Origin: Sporolactobacillus putidus
GTDB taxonomy: Bacteria > Bacillota > Bacilli > Bacillales > Sporolactobacillaceae
Assembly: GCF_014647035.1 (NCBI RefSeq)
Contig: NZ_BMOK01000002.1
Location: forward strand, 310,001 to 374,000
Length of the DNA stretch: 64,000 nt
Direction of reading: 5' to 3'
The notes under the pieces are model-generated. The model ran no database searches and was not told where the DNA came from. It was given only the letters and a program-made list of their open reading frames with translations. Below, piece by piece: positions 18,847-29,110 of the stretch. Made by a program: the position numbers and the translations under genes. How positions within the stretch are numbered: position 1 is the first letter of the stretch; every line of letters begins with the position of its first letter.

Positions 18847-19710
18847 TTACAACGTTGACAGATAGGCTATCGTCAGTCCGTCCATTTTTTTCAACGAAAT
18901 CCCGGTCAGTTCGTAAAACTTGTCGATCCGGTAATGCAGCGTGTTCCGATGCATGAACAGATGCTTTGCCGCAAGGCTGACGTTGCCCTGATTGTTCCAC
19001 AGAGCTCTGATAATGGAAATCCAGCTTGTATCTTCCGCAATCATCGCACGAGACTCTCCAAGAATAGCCCATTCGTTTGCCAAGGGTTTGAGCAAGGTGA
19101 AAAAATTGGATTCGACACTTGTAACTTCTTTGGAGCCGGAACCGGCAATATGCTGGCGGAATAATTGATTTTCTTCCCGATACGCTTCTGGAAGCCATTC
19201 GGAAACAGGATAGCGCAAGCCGATCTGAAAATGGGATTTAACCGAGAAATCATTTTCCAACGTATTGGCGATGGCGCGGAGTGACTCCTCTGAAACCGAC
19301 ATCTGTTCTTCGATAATTAACCCCTGTTTTGAAGATAAATAAATAAAGCAGGCTGATGGTTTAAAAAAAGCTTCAAGCGCCTCCCGCCATTCCGACAGAT
19401 CACTTTGCGAGAGACTGCCGGCGACCCGAAACTGGATCATTCTGATTTTTACCGACCGGTCAGGATGTTCCAGCACTTTCCCATTGAAAAGCACATCATA
19501 CCACAGACGGGCCCGTTCGGAAACTTTCGGAGGAATTTCCTGACTCAGCAAGGTCTTGAGCATGGCTTGCTCACGATCTGTCAGACAGCGGCAAGGAACG
19601 CCGATATAATAAGGATCTTCATAAAAATACAGCATGTCTCTCTCAGGCACGAACGGATTTTTCTCAATCCTCGTTCCCGGATAATGCTTCTTGAACCGTT
19701 TCACATCCAC
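18847..19710 (-). CDS. PucR/CdaR-type transcriptional regulator
   Basis: The C-terminus carries the PucR-family helix-turn-helix, with ALWNNQGNVSLAAKHLFMH, then RNTLHYRIDKFYELTG, the hallmark of CdaR/PucR regulators. The N-terminal ~200 residues are a sensor region without a clear domain. The long frame reaches back to an ATG at 19866, but GGGAGGG lies 8 nt before GTG 19710, giving about 287 residues; I prefer that start. It converges on msmX and lies beside the alpha-glucosidase gene, so a role in sugar control is plausible but unproven. The effector is unknown. Confidence 0.8.
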   Translation of the reverse strand: MDVKRFKKHYPGTRIEKNPFVPERDMLYFYEDPYYIGVPCRCLTDREQAMLKTLLSQEIPPKVSERARLWYDVLFNGKVLEHPDRSVKIRMIQFRVAGSLSQSDLSEWREALEAFFKPSACFIYLSSKQGLIIEEQMSVSEESLRAIANTLENDFSVKSHFQIGLRYPVSEWLPEAYREENQLFRQHIAGSGSKEVTSVESNFFTLLKPLANEWAILGESRAMIAEDTSWISIIRALWNNQGNVSLAAKHLFMHRNTLHYRIDKFYELTGISLKKMDGLTIAYLSTL

Positions 19711-19906
19711 AGACGACACCCTCCCGGCACTTGTTGCCATAGCGACAAGCCTATCTCTGATTCTGCGAGTTCGGCTGTTATTGAACGCCTTGCCGATTGG
19801 CAAGTTTTCAAGCACAGTCTGAGACAAAGCCAAGCTTCTTGCGCATAGGCTGAGCTTAAGCTGCACTCATACGATAACCCGGGGAAACTTTACACTTTCT
19901 GATCAT

Positions 19907-19976
19907 AAAAAGTGCTCCGGTTCCCCCCGGTTCAGGCGTCAGCCCCTCCAACCGGCGGAAAAGCCGGAACACTTCA
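19907..19976 (-). terminator. Terminator after the alpha-glucosidase gene
   Basis: On the minus strand AAGTGTTCCGG pairs with CCGGAGCACTT at the base of a long imperfect hairpin that includes a further CCGGTT/AACCGG inner stem, followed by TTTATG. Confidence 0.75.
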
Positions 19977-19984
19977 TCGTTATT

Positions 19985-21712
<1,728 letters not shown>

Positions 21713-21723
21713 TTATTTTACAC

Positions 21724-21870
21724 TATAGGAAAGTATAAAAATTTTAAGGATTATAGTGTAAGGGACCGAACAAATCGCCGCGTCCTGCGGCATGTTCGGC
21801 ATTAGGCCGTCCTGGCCGTCACAACTAAGGCTCAGGCTGCGCCAGGGCTTGGCTTCGCCAAGTTTTCTAA
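21724..21870 (-). repeat. Structured ~140 bp intergenic repeat, copy C
   Basis: Reverse-complement copy of the repeat at 12851-13002, with CTTGGCTTCGCCAAG, GGCCAGGACGGCC and GCCGCAGGACGCGGC hairpins and the AAAATTTTTATACTTTCCTAT tail, here on the minus strand. It fills the gap between maltose phosphorylase and alpha-glucosidase and would be present in a shared mRNA. Confidence 0.9.
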
Positions 21871-21930
21871 TTTAATTATAGATCTTTTTACGGCATGGAT
21901 CCTGTCATTGTCCCAGCGAGTGTTCGGCTT

Positions 21931-24213
21931 TTAACTGGTTGAGAGCTTTTCGGAAAAATGATGCTCAAGAACAATCGGACGGTCAAACAGTTTCAAATGT
22001 ACCGGATCTCCGGACAATAGATTCAGAGACACCTCTTCGTTTTCAACGCAGAGTTCAATGAGCCGTCCCCGATAGTTAACCTTAAACGAGTAGGCTTTCC
22101 ATCCGTCAGGCAAATACGGTGCAAAGGAAAGTGTTTCATTAAAAGTCCTCATTCCGGCAAAACCCTGGACGATAGCCAGCCAGCTTCCTGTCATTGAGGT
22201 AATATGCAGTCCATCGTCCGTGTCATTATTGTAATTGTCAAGATCAAGCCTGGCCGTTCTTTTATAAAGTTCCAGTGCTTTGTCTTTTAATTTCAATTCC
22301 GACGCCAAAACCGAGTGCACAGATGCCGAAAGGCTGGATTCATGCACAGTCAGCGGTTCATAAAACTCGAAATTGCGCTTTTTTTCCTCAAATGTAAACT
22401 GATCATTAAGGAAATAGAATCCTTGCAGAACATCTGCCTGTTTGATGTAGCAGGAACGTAAAATCTTATCCCATGACCAGTGCTGATTAAGCGGCCGCTC
22501 ACCTTCAGGAATTTCGGATACCGGCCGGATAGCTTTGTCCAGGAATGTATCGTGTTGTACAAAAATACCCAGTGTCTCATCAAAGGGCAGATACATTTGA
22601 TCGATGATATCCCGCCAATGGCTGACTTCTTCCGGGGACAGACCAAGCGACTCATATTTCCCATCATCAACTTCGTTCAGCGCCTGAAGGGTATAGTTCA
22701 GTGTCCATGCGGCCATTTTATTCGTATACCAGTTGTTATTGACGTTATTTTCATACTCATTGGGCCCGGTCACGCCATGGATCATATATTTTTGCTTTCG
22801 TTCCGAGAAGTGAACCCGATCGGCCCAAAAACGGCTGATCCCGACAAGAACATCGATGCCGTATTCTTTAAGATAGGCTTTGTCTCCCGTATAATTGACA
22901 TAGTTATAGATCGCATAGGCGATGGCCGCGTTCCGGTGAATTTCCTCAAATGTGATCTCCCATTCATTGTGGCATTCGATGCCGGTAAAAGTGACCATCG
23001 GATACAAGGCGCCCTTTAATCCCTGCCGTCTGGCATTATAGAAAGCTCCTTTAAGCTGATGGTAACGATAAAGCAGCAGCTGTCTGGTCACATGCGGATC
23101 GGAAACAGCCAGATACAGCGGTACGGCATAGGCTTCCGTGTCCCAGTACGTAGCTCCGCCGTATTTTTCTCCCGTAAAACCTTTCGGCCCGATGTTGAGC
23201 CGCTCGTCTTCACCGTAATAAGTAGAAAACAGTTGAAAAAGATTGAAGCGGATTCCTTGCTGAGCTTCGTCATCACCCTCAATCGTGATATTTGCTTTTG
23301 CCCATCTTCTCTCCCATGCCGAGACATGTTCCATCTTCAGCTCACTGTATCCGCTCTCAATCGCCTGATCGAGGAGTTCGGATGCCTTTTCCTCCAAACA
23401 GGATAATTCATAGTCTCTGCTTGTTGTCACGGCTACGATCTTATCGAGAGTGATCGTTTTTCTGTCCGCCAATTCATATTCATAGGATTGGGCGACATAC
23501 AGAGGCCTTTGCTCGCTTGAGATGCTTGCTGCCCGATCCGCGCATACACCCATGGATGCGGCCACCGTAAATACAGGGACGCCGAACGGGTTATCGATCG
23601 TGCGCGCAACGAGGCAGGAGTGTCTTTCTGTTATGCATCTGTCCGTCTCAAGCCAGAAGCAGTCTTCATAATTTGCATCCTCGTTTTTGACATTGCCGTC
23701 CAAAAAAGGGACGAGCGTCACCTTCATACTTTTGGACAGACTAGTGATTTGAAAACGCACAGCACATATTTCTTTGTTCACAATACTGACGAAACGTTCA
23801 ATGCTGATCCTCGCTTGTTTGTTGTTTTTCGTCACAACATAGGCATGCGTTAATATTCCTTTTTGCATATCCAATTCAAGATGGAAATCGTCAATCTTGT
23901 CACGGTAAAGATCCACTTCGTCTCCGTCGATAGACACGTGCAGGCCAATGAGATTCATGGCATTCACAACTTTGCCGAAATAATCCGGATAGCCGTTCTT
24001 CCACCAGCCGACCCGTGTCTTGTCGGGATACCAAACGCCGGCGATATAGGTTCCCTGATGATGGTCACCCGAATAGGTTTCTTCAAAGTTTCCGCGCATA
24101 CCCATATATTCGTTACCGATCGAAGTCAGACTCTCCTGTAAACGCATATTTTCTTTGTGCAGTTTGTCTGTGGCCAGCTTCCATGCGTCAATATTAAATA
24201 ATCGTTTATTCAT
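21931..24213 (-). CDS. GH65 maltose phosphorylase
   Basis: The 760-residue cytoplasmic enzyme splits maltose with phosphate into glucose and beta-glucose-1-phosphate. It has the GH65 layout: N-terminal beta-sandwich, helical linker, (alpha/alpha)6 barrel and C-terminal sheet. The GPNEY segment carries the general-acid Glu at residue 486, close to Glu487 of the Lactobacillus brevis enzyme. [13 protein letters not shown] and [17 protein letters not shown] are also typical. Kojibiose or trehalose phosphorylase are alternatives within GH65. Start ATG 24213 follows AAGGTGA. It lies 10 nt after the second permease. A beta-phosphoglucomutase gene, usually nearby, is not in the window. Confidence 0.88.
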   Translation of the reverse strand: MNKRLFNIDAWKLATDKLHKENMRLQESLTSIGNEYMGMRGNFEETYSGDHHQGTYIAGVWYPDKTRVGWWKNGYPDYFGKVVNAMNLIGLHVSIDGDEVDLYRDKIDDFHLELDMQKGILTHAYVVTKNNKQARISIERFVSIVNKEICAVRFQITSLSKSMKVTLVPFLDGNVKNEDANYEDCFWLETDRCITERHSCLVARTIDNPFGVPVFTVAASMGVCADRAASISSEQRPLYVAQSYEYELADRKTITLDKIVAVTTSRDYELSCLEEKASELLDQAIESGYSELKMEHVSAWERRWAKANITIEGDDEAQQGIRFNLFQLFSTYYGEDERLNIGPKGFTGEKYGGATYWDTEAYAVPLYLAVSDPHVTRQLLLYRYHQLKGAFYNARRQGLKGALYPMVTFTGIECHNEWEITFEEIHRNAAIAYAIYNYVNYTGDKAYLKEYGIDVLVGISRFWADRVHFSERKQKYMIHGVTGPNEYENNVNNNWYTNKMAAWTLNYTLQALNEVDDGKYESLGLSPEEVSHWRDIIDQMYLPFDETLGIFVQHDTFLDKAIRPVSEIPEGERPLNQHWSWDKILRSCYIKQADVLQGFYFLNDQFTFEEKKRNFEFYEPLTVHESSLSASVHSVLASELKLKDKALELYKRTARLDLDNYNNDTDDGLHITSMTGSWLAIVQGFAGMRTFNETLSFAPYLPDGWKAYSFKVNYRGRLIELCVENEEVSLNLLSGDPVHLKLFDRPIVLEHHFSEKLSTS

Positions 24214-24223
24214 CTCTGTCACC

Positions 24224-25048
24224 TTATTTAACTGATCCTTGGGTTATCCCTTTTATGATTTGTTTTTGAGCAAAGAAATAGAAAACGATGATCGGAATGA
24301 TCGAAATCGTCAGGCCCGCGAGAGCAAGATTCCACTGTTTTGTATATTCTCCGAAGAAGAAAAACATCTTCAGCGGAATCGTCTGTATTCCCGGCTGATT
24401 AATAACAAGTGACGGAAGCAGATAATCGTTCCAGATCCAAATTGCGTTCAGAATAGCCACTGTGACGGTCATCGGTTTCAGAATCGGGAAGATGACATAC
24501 CAAAAAGTCTGCCAGCGATTGCACCCGTCGATACGGGCCGCCTCATCCAAAGCCACCGGGATGGATTTTAGTGTACCATGATACAGAAAGATGGACAGAC
24601 TGGATCCAAAGCCGAGGTACATAAACATCAGCCCAATACGATTCAGCATGTGGACTTTACCAAAAACCGCGATAAGCGGAATCATGACCGACTGAAAAGG
24701 GATCAGCATGGCCGCGGCAAAAGTGAGAAAAATAATTCCGCTTATTCTTCGCTTCGTCCGTACAAGGGCATAGGCAGCGAGCGCCGAAAAAACAATGATG
24801 ATCGCCACACTGACCACCGTAATCAGAAGCGAATTGAAGAGTGACCGGATAAAATCCAGCTCCTGCATCGCCATTGGATAGTTGCTTACTGTCGGGGGAT
24901 GGGGCAGACTCAACGTATTGGTGAAGATATCCTTCTGCGTCTTTAAAGAATTAGTAAGCATCAGGTAAAACGGAACAAGCCAACCTGCTGCAAGAACAAA
25001 TCCGACGACAGCCCAGAATATGCGCGTTCTTCTTTTTGTCTTCATCAC
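24224..25048 (-). CDS. Sugar ABC transporter permease (MalG/GanQ type)
   Basis: The 274-residue CUT1-family permease has six predicted helices and the EAA motif [19 protein letters not shown]. It pairs with the MalF-type permease, whose stop it overlaps by 4 bases (translational coupling), and requires an ATPase such as MsmX. The N-terminus has the typical first helix ending in [10 protein letters not shown]. The substrate is inferred to be maltose or maltodextrin from the adjoining phosphorylase and glucosidase. Confidence 0.9.
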   Translation of the reverse strand: MMKTKRRTRIFWAVVGFVLAAGWLVPFYLMLTNSLKTQKDIFTNTLSLPHPPTVSNYPMAMQELDFIRSLFNSLLITVVSVAIIIVFSALAAYALVRTKRRISGIIFLTFAAAMLIPFQSVMIPLIAVFGKVHMLNRIGLMFMYLGFGSSLSIFLYHGTLKSIPVALDEAARIDGCNRWQTFWYVIFPILKPMTVTVAILNAIWIWNDYLLPSLVINQPGIQTIPLKMFFFFGEYTKQWNLALAGLTISIIPIIVFYFFAQKQIIKGITQGSVK

Positions 25049-25905
25049 AATTCCACCTCACGTTTCTTGCTGAAATAAACCTGCGTTAGCGAGATGGCTG
25101 CAACGATCGCAAAAAATATGACCGCTTTCGCCTGAGCCAGCGCCATCTGATTTGAGCTGAATGCTGTATTATAAATATCCATGGCAAGCATCTGTGTCGA
25201 GTTGTACGGACCGCCTGCTGTTAAAGACAAGTTCTGATCATAGAGCTTGAACGAATTGGATAAAGTCAGAAATAAATTAACCGTGAACGCCGGAGCAATC
25301 ATCGGTAATGTAATGTGAATGAACCGCTGCCATATATTCGCTCCGTCAATTTCCGCCGCTTCGATAAGCTCTCGGTCGACATTTTCCAGATAGGCGATAT
25401 AAATGACCATTATATAACCCGAGTATTGCCAGCTCATAAGAATCACAAGACCCCAGAACCCAGTGCCGGGTGTTGCCAGCCATGTTTTCAAAGAAGCCAC
25501 GTCAAGCATATTTCCGACTGCCGCGAACGCTTTAATGTAGATAAACTGCCAGATAAAACCCAGAATCAATCCGCCAATCAGATTCGGCATAAAAAAGACA
25601 GTCCTGAGAAAATTGTTTCCCTTGAACTTTTGTGTGACAATAAGCGCCAGGCCAAGGCCGATCACATTCGTGGAAATGACGGACAGCACGGCGAATTTAA
25701 CGGTAAACCAAAGCGCGTTCATAAAACTATCGGTTTGAAACACGTTCATATAATTTTTCAGCCCGACAAACTGGGAAGAAGTAATGCCGTTCCAATCCGT
25801 AAAGGAGTAATAGATACCATAAATCAGAGGCAAAAGAACAACAGCGAACAGTGCGAACAGCACCGGCGCAAGGAAAAGCCAAAACCAGGTGTTACTCTTC
25901 TTCAT
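25045..25905 (-). CDS. Sugar ABC transporter permease (MalF/GanP type)
   Basis: The 286-residue permease has six predicted helices and the EAA loop EAAEIDGANIWQRFIHITL. It lacks the long extra N-terminal helices of enteric MalF, as usual in Firmicutes. It is first of the two permease genes. The gap to the binding-protein gene upstream holds a terminator hairpin and repeat copy D, so the permeases are likely made in smaller amounts than the binding protein. Confidence 0.9.
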   Translation of the reverse strand: MKKSNTWFWLFLAPVLFALFAVVLLPLIYGIYYSFTDWNGITSSQFVGLKNYMNVFQTDSFMNALWFTVKFAVLSVISTNVIGLGLALIVTQKFKGNNFLRTVFFMPNLIGGLILGFIWQFIYIKAFAAVGNMLDVASLKTWLATPGTGFWGLVILMSWQYSGYIMVIYIAYLENVDRELIEAAEIDGANIWQRFIHITLPMIAPAFTVNLFLTLSNSFKLYDQNLSLTAGGPYNSTQMLAMDIYNTAFSSNQMALAQAKAVIFFAIVAAISLTQVYFSKKREVEL

Positions 25906-25931
25906 CTCAATCGTCCCCTCTCACCAGGACT

Positions 25932-26084
25932 TTATAAGAAAAACTTGATAAAGCCAAGCCCTTGGCACTGGCTGAGCCTTAGTTGCGGGGGCCAGGACGG
26001 CCTAATGCCGAACATGCCGCAGGACGCGGCGCTTATGTTTGACCGCTTACACTCTAATTTTTTAAATTTTATACTTTTCTATGG
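25932..26084 (+). repeat. Structured ~140 bp intergenic repeat, copy D
   Basis: Starts TATAAGAAAAACTTGATAAAG and ends ATTTTATACTTTTCTATGG, with hairpins GGCCAGGACGGCC and GCCGCAGGACGCGGC inside. Its orientation is plus, opposite to the surrounding mal genes. The first hairpin is partly degraded (CTTGATAAAGCCAAG). The outermost bases are imperfect inverted repeats (ATAAGAAAA against TTTTCTAT). Confidence 0.88.
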
Positions 26085-26086
26085 TG

Positions 26087-26120
26087 ATAAAAAGGCGGAG
26101 CGAAAAGATCCCGCTCCGCC
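26087..26120 (-). terminator. Terminator after the sugar-binding protein gene
   Basis: On the minus strand GGCGGAGCG pairs with CGCTCCGCC, followed by TTTTTATC. It lies just after the stop codon and before the permease genes. Confidence 0.88.
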
Positions 26121-26127
26121 CGGCAAT

Positions 26128-27411
26128 TTACTGACCGCGGTTTGTCTTCCAGGCATTCTCCGCGTCTTTCTCAAGGGCGTTCCACGACATCTTGCCGCTT
26201 GTATATTGCTGAATGTCCGCTCCGAGTGTATTCATTCCCCACCCCGTCGGATAACCCATAAATATCCAGCCGATTGTTTTCTTTTTCTGGGCGTAGCTAT
26301 ATACTTCTTTGGCAATTGAGTCCTGGATCTTAGACGCGTCATACCCCTTGTAGGCCGGGATAAACTGGAAATCATTCAGCACAATCGATTTACCCTGAGA
26401 GGATGTATTCATCCAGTCGAGAAAATCCTTCGCAGCCTTGATCGTGTTGGCATCCTTATTGGAGTTCACCGCCCAATACATCGGAACGCCCACCGGAATG
26501 CTGTCGGTCTTATATCCGTCTATAGGAATCGGAAGGAGTCCGACATTATTCTTTTCAAAATTTTTATCAATGCCCTGAATCGTTGTTGAAACCCAGTCGC
26601 CTTGCTGAATCATAGCCACCTTGCCATTTGAGAAAAGTTGTTCAACCTGGGTTGCGTAATCCATGCTTGCCGTTGGCTGAACCGAGTACTTCTGCTGCAG
26701 ATCAATATATTGTTTAAACTGCTGCCCGTATTTGAACGACACTGTCTTCGATTTATAAGCATTAGAAACATTTTCGCCAAATTCAGGAGAAAGGAAGACA
26801 TTCGACGAGTGCAGACCGGTTACCCACTGCTCTTTCACCGGAAAAGCAAAGACAGCTTGAATGCCTAATTGAGCTTTTTTCTGATCCAGCTCGGCCGCGA
26901 CATTGGCCAGATCTGCGGAAGATTTAATGGACGCAGGATCGATCCCCGCTTTTTTAAAGACATCTTTGTTATATAACAGGCCGTAACCTTCCTCGTTATA
27001 AGGAAGGCCGTATACCACCTTGCCTTCCGTCACTCCGGCCAAAGTTCCCGGCAAAGCATCTTTTGCAGCCTGTGTGTCCGAAAGATCGGCAAGTTTTCCC
27101 TTCCAGTCATGCAAATCCTGCGGACCGCCAATATTATAAATGGCCGGTTCGCTGCCTGAGGCAAATTTGGATTTCAGTGCCGCTCCATAATCACTGCCGC
27201 CTCCGACCGTTGTAACATTAATGGTGACATTCGGATGCACTTTTTTGTATTGCGAGACCAGATGTGCAAACTGGTTTTTAAATTCAACCTTGTATTGGAA
27301 TACATCGACAGTTACCTTTCCGCCGCTGCTCCCTGAACCGCTTGATGAACAGGCGCTGAGTGCGAAAATCAGGAAAAGGCTCAACATCGCTACAAACCAC
27401 TTTTTCTTCAT
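26128..27411 (-). CDS. Sugar-binding lipoprotein (extracellular solute-binding protein family 1)
   Basis: The 427-residue protein has a lipoprotein signal with lipobox LSAC and Cys21, a Ser/Gly linker, then a family 1 sugar-binding fold, seen in the YNEEGYGLLYNKDVFKKAG and AMIQQGDWVSTTIQGI segments. It delivers sugar to the MalF/MalG-type permeases downstream. Two regulatory sites lie upstream of its ATG at 27411: a cre-like site and a LacI-type palindrome. The terminator and repeat D after it suggest it is the most abundant product of the operon. Confidence 0.9.
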   Translation of the reverse strand: MKKKWFVAMLSLFLIFALSACSSSGSGSSGGKVTVDVFQYKVEFKNQFAHLVSQYKKVHPNVTINVTTVGGGSDYGAALKSKFASGSEPAIYNIGGPQDLHDWKGKLADLSDTQAAKDALPGTLAGVTEGKVVYGLPYNEEGYGLLYNKDVFKKAGIDPASIKSSADLANVAAELDQKKAQLGIQAVFAFPVKEQWVTGLHSSNVFLSPEFGENVSNAYKSKTVSFKYGQQFKQYIDLQQKYSVQPTASMDYATQVEQLFSNGKVAMIQQGDWVSTTIQGIDKNFEKNNVGLLPIPIDGYKTDSIPVGVPMYWAVNSNKDANTIKAAKDFLDWMNTSSQGKSIVLNDFQFIPAYKGYDASKIQDSIAKEVYSYAQKKKTIGWIFMGYPTGWGMNTLGADIQQYTSGKMSWNALEKDAENAWKTNRGQ

Positions 27412-27473
27412 TGAAACCTCACTCTCTTTCTGTTAAATTGGTTTTCTTAAATAGCATGAAAGGGTTGTGTCGC

Positions 27474-27487
27474 TGTAACCGCTTTCA
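27474..27487 (-). promoter_or_regulatory. cre-like site upstream of the mal operon
   Basis: On the minus strand TGAAAGCGGTTACA matches TGWAARCGYTWNCW with one mismatch. It is 63 bp upstream of the binding-protein ATG, so CcpA repression of the mal genes is likely. Confidence 0.65.
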
Positions 27488-27543
27488 AATCCTACAATTT
27501 GAAATTAGCATTTTAAACGCTCGGAAGCAACCACTTTATCACA

Positions 27544-27557
27544 TGTTATCGGTAACA
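27544..27557. promoter_or_regulatory. Candidate operator of the LacI-type regulator
   Basis: TGTTATCGGTAACA is a near-perfect palindrome (TGTTA/TAACA arms) about 130 bp upstream of the binding-protein start and 107 bp after the regulator gene. Size and symmetry fit LacI-family operators. Assignment to the neighbouring regulator is inference. Confidence 0.5.
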
Positions 27558-27663
27558 ACATTTCAACCCATCTTTACTTTGGAATTCGGCCTGAAAACCG
27601 GCAGAAACAGAAAAAGGTTGTGAAATCTTAGTCATTCCCGGAATACCGTTTTGACGGACCAAT

Positions 27664-28632
27664 TTAATGGAGATTAGGTTTCTTTATTGTTGATTCCCGT
27701 ATGATAAGTTCAGGTTCGAATGTTAAGTTCCCTATTTTGTCCCCTCCCTGATGTATCTTTTGTAAAAGCCGTCTGGCACAAACCTTTCCCATTTCTATAA
27801 TAGGCTGGCGGATGGTCGTTATCTTTGGGCAGGAAATGCGGTCAAGGAAAACACCGTCAAACCCTGTAATTGCAGCCTCGTCCGGAATATGCAGGCCAAG
27901 TGCCAGGCCGGCACGGACAACACCAATAGCGATCCTATCGGAAGCGCATACAACAGCAGTCTTGGGGCAGCGGCCTGTCAGCTGTTTTGCCGCTTCTTCC
28001 TGGGCAACATGTGAACTATTTTTCATGAAAAAGAGCTCCGGGCCAAGTCCAGAGGCGCTCATTGTTTTTTTATAGCCTGCTGCTCTGGCAAGCATGAACG
28101 GTTCTTTCAAATCGATGCCGAAAAATAAAATACGTTTAAAGCCAAGATGAATCAGATGCTTTGTTGTCAATTCCGTCCCTTCTTCATTGTCAACATCGAC
28201 ATAGTCATAACCCCTGTCATTTTGCCCGAACAGAATGAAAGGACGGTCCATTTGATCGATAATTTCGTCATAGTCCCCGGCGCGCATACCGGTGATGATC
28301 AGGCCGTCGCAATTGCCGATTGCACGCGAATTCCGGGTCACAAGCTGAAGCGCATAATGGTGTTTATCAAGTTCAATGGCAATCCCCGACAGCAGATTCA
28401 TATAGTAGGGCTCAGTTGTGTCCATCTCCTCAAGGATTAAAAGTTTAATCACTTGAGTGCGGTTTTTCACCAAAGCGCGGGCCGCATAGTTCGGGACGTA
28501 GTTCAGTTCTCGCATGGCAGTCAGGACGAGCTTCCTTAACTCGGCCGATACTTTTTCCGGATGATTGATGACTCTTGAAACGGTCATCTTAGATACAGCT
28601 GCTTTTTTTGCAATATCCGATAGGGTTGCCAC
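27664..28632 (-). CDS. LacI-family transcriptional regulator (MalR-like)
   Basis: The 322-residue regulator has the N-terminal LacI helix-turn-helix (MATLSDIAKKAAVSKMTVSR) and hinge helix YVPNYAARALVKNR, then a periplasmic-binding-protein-like effector domain (CASDRIAIGVVRAGLALG). It lies directly upstream of the mal operon on the same strand, so it probably represses that operon until maltose or a derivative binds. A cre-like site (28690-28703) lies 58 bp upstream of its own ATG. Confidence 0.88.
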   Translation of the reverse strand: MATLSDIAKKAAVSKMTVSRVINHPEKVSAELRKLVLTAMRELNYVPNYAARALVKNRTQVIKLLILEEMDTTEPYYMNLLSGIAIELDKHHYALQLVTRNSRAIGNCDGLIITGMRAGDYDEIIDQMDRPFILFGQNDRGYDYVDVDNEEGTELTTKHLIHLGFKRILFFGIDLKEPFMLARAAGYKKTMSASGLGPELFFMKNSSHVAQEEAAKQLTGRCPKTAVVCASDRIAIGVVRAGLALGLHIPDEAAITGFDGVFLDRISCPKITTIRQPIIEMGKVCARRLLQKIHQGGDKIGNLTFEPELIIRESTIKKPNLH

Positions 28633-28689
28633 CTGCGAAGCCTCGCTTTCATGAGGTGATGTCTCTGTTTTTTATTATAACATTGTTTT

Positions 28690-28703
28690 AGTAAACGCTT
28701 TTA
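28690..28703. promoter_or_regulatory. cre-like site upstream of the LacI-type regulator
   Basis: On the minus strand TAAAAGCGTTTACT matches the cre consensus with one mismatch (second base). It could act on the regulator or, given the symmetry of cre sites, be the regulator's own autoregulatory operator. Confidence 0.55.
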
Positions 28704-29110
28704 TTTAATCATAAATGCCGGGTTTGTCTTAATTAGCGAGCCGGATAAGCGGCAGTCCTTCTTGAATCAATCTAATCCTTTTCTACGGTAGGGTCGGCTC
28801 CCGCGGAAAATTTTGTTCCGAGGGACTTTTTCACCCTTTTTCTACCAAAAGATGCCTGTTTTTGTGAAATAGGAAGTTATACAGAGTCTAAGAACCTATT
28901 TTGTTTAGTATAATTTTACTGATTTTTCGACATGCGGCAAATACTATCGAAATTTTCTTTTTATATCAACTTCACGGATATACTTTGTCGGGGTATGATG
29001 AACATTGTTGACAATATATTCTCTTTTTTTTTAAAGGAGAGTGATAATCTCGTATTCTAGCGCTTCTATGCTGTTTTTCTTTTTCAACATCAGAAGGGAG
29101 ACTATCACCA
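28704..29110. other. Intergenic region upstream of the S53 protease
   Basis: AT-rich region between divergent genes. It contains a hairpin TCCCGCGGAA / TTCCGAGGGA followed by CTTTTTC at about 28799-28835 (plus-strand terminator form, no gene before it), a TATAAT at 28909-28914, and a TTGACA at 29008-29013 with only a poor -10. An AAAGGAGAG at 29033 does not lead to an obvious ORF. A long 5' leader for the protease is possible. Confidence 0.4.
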
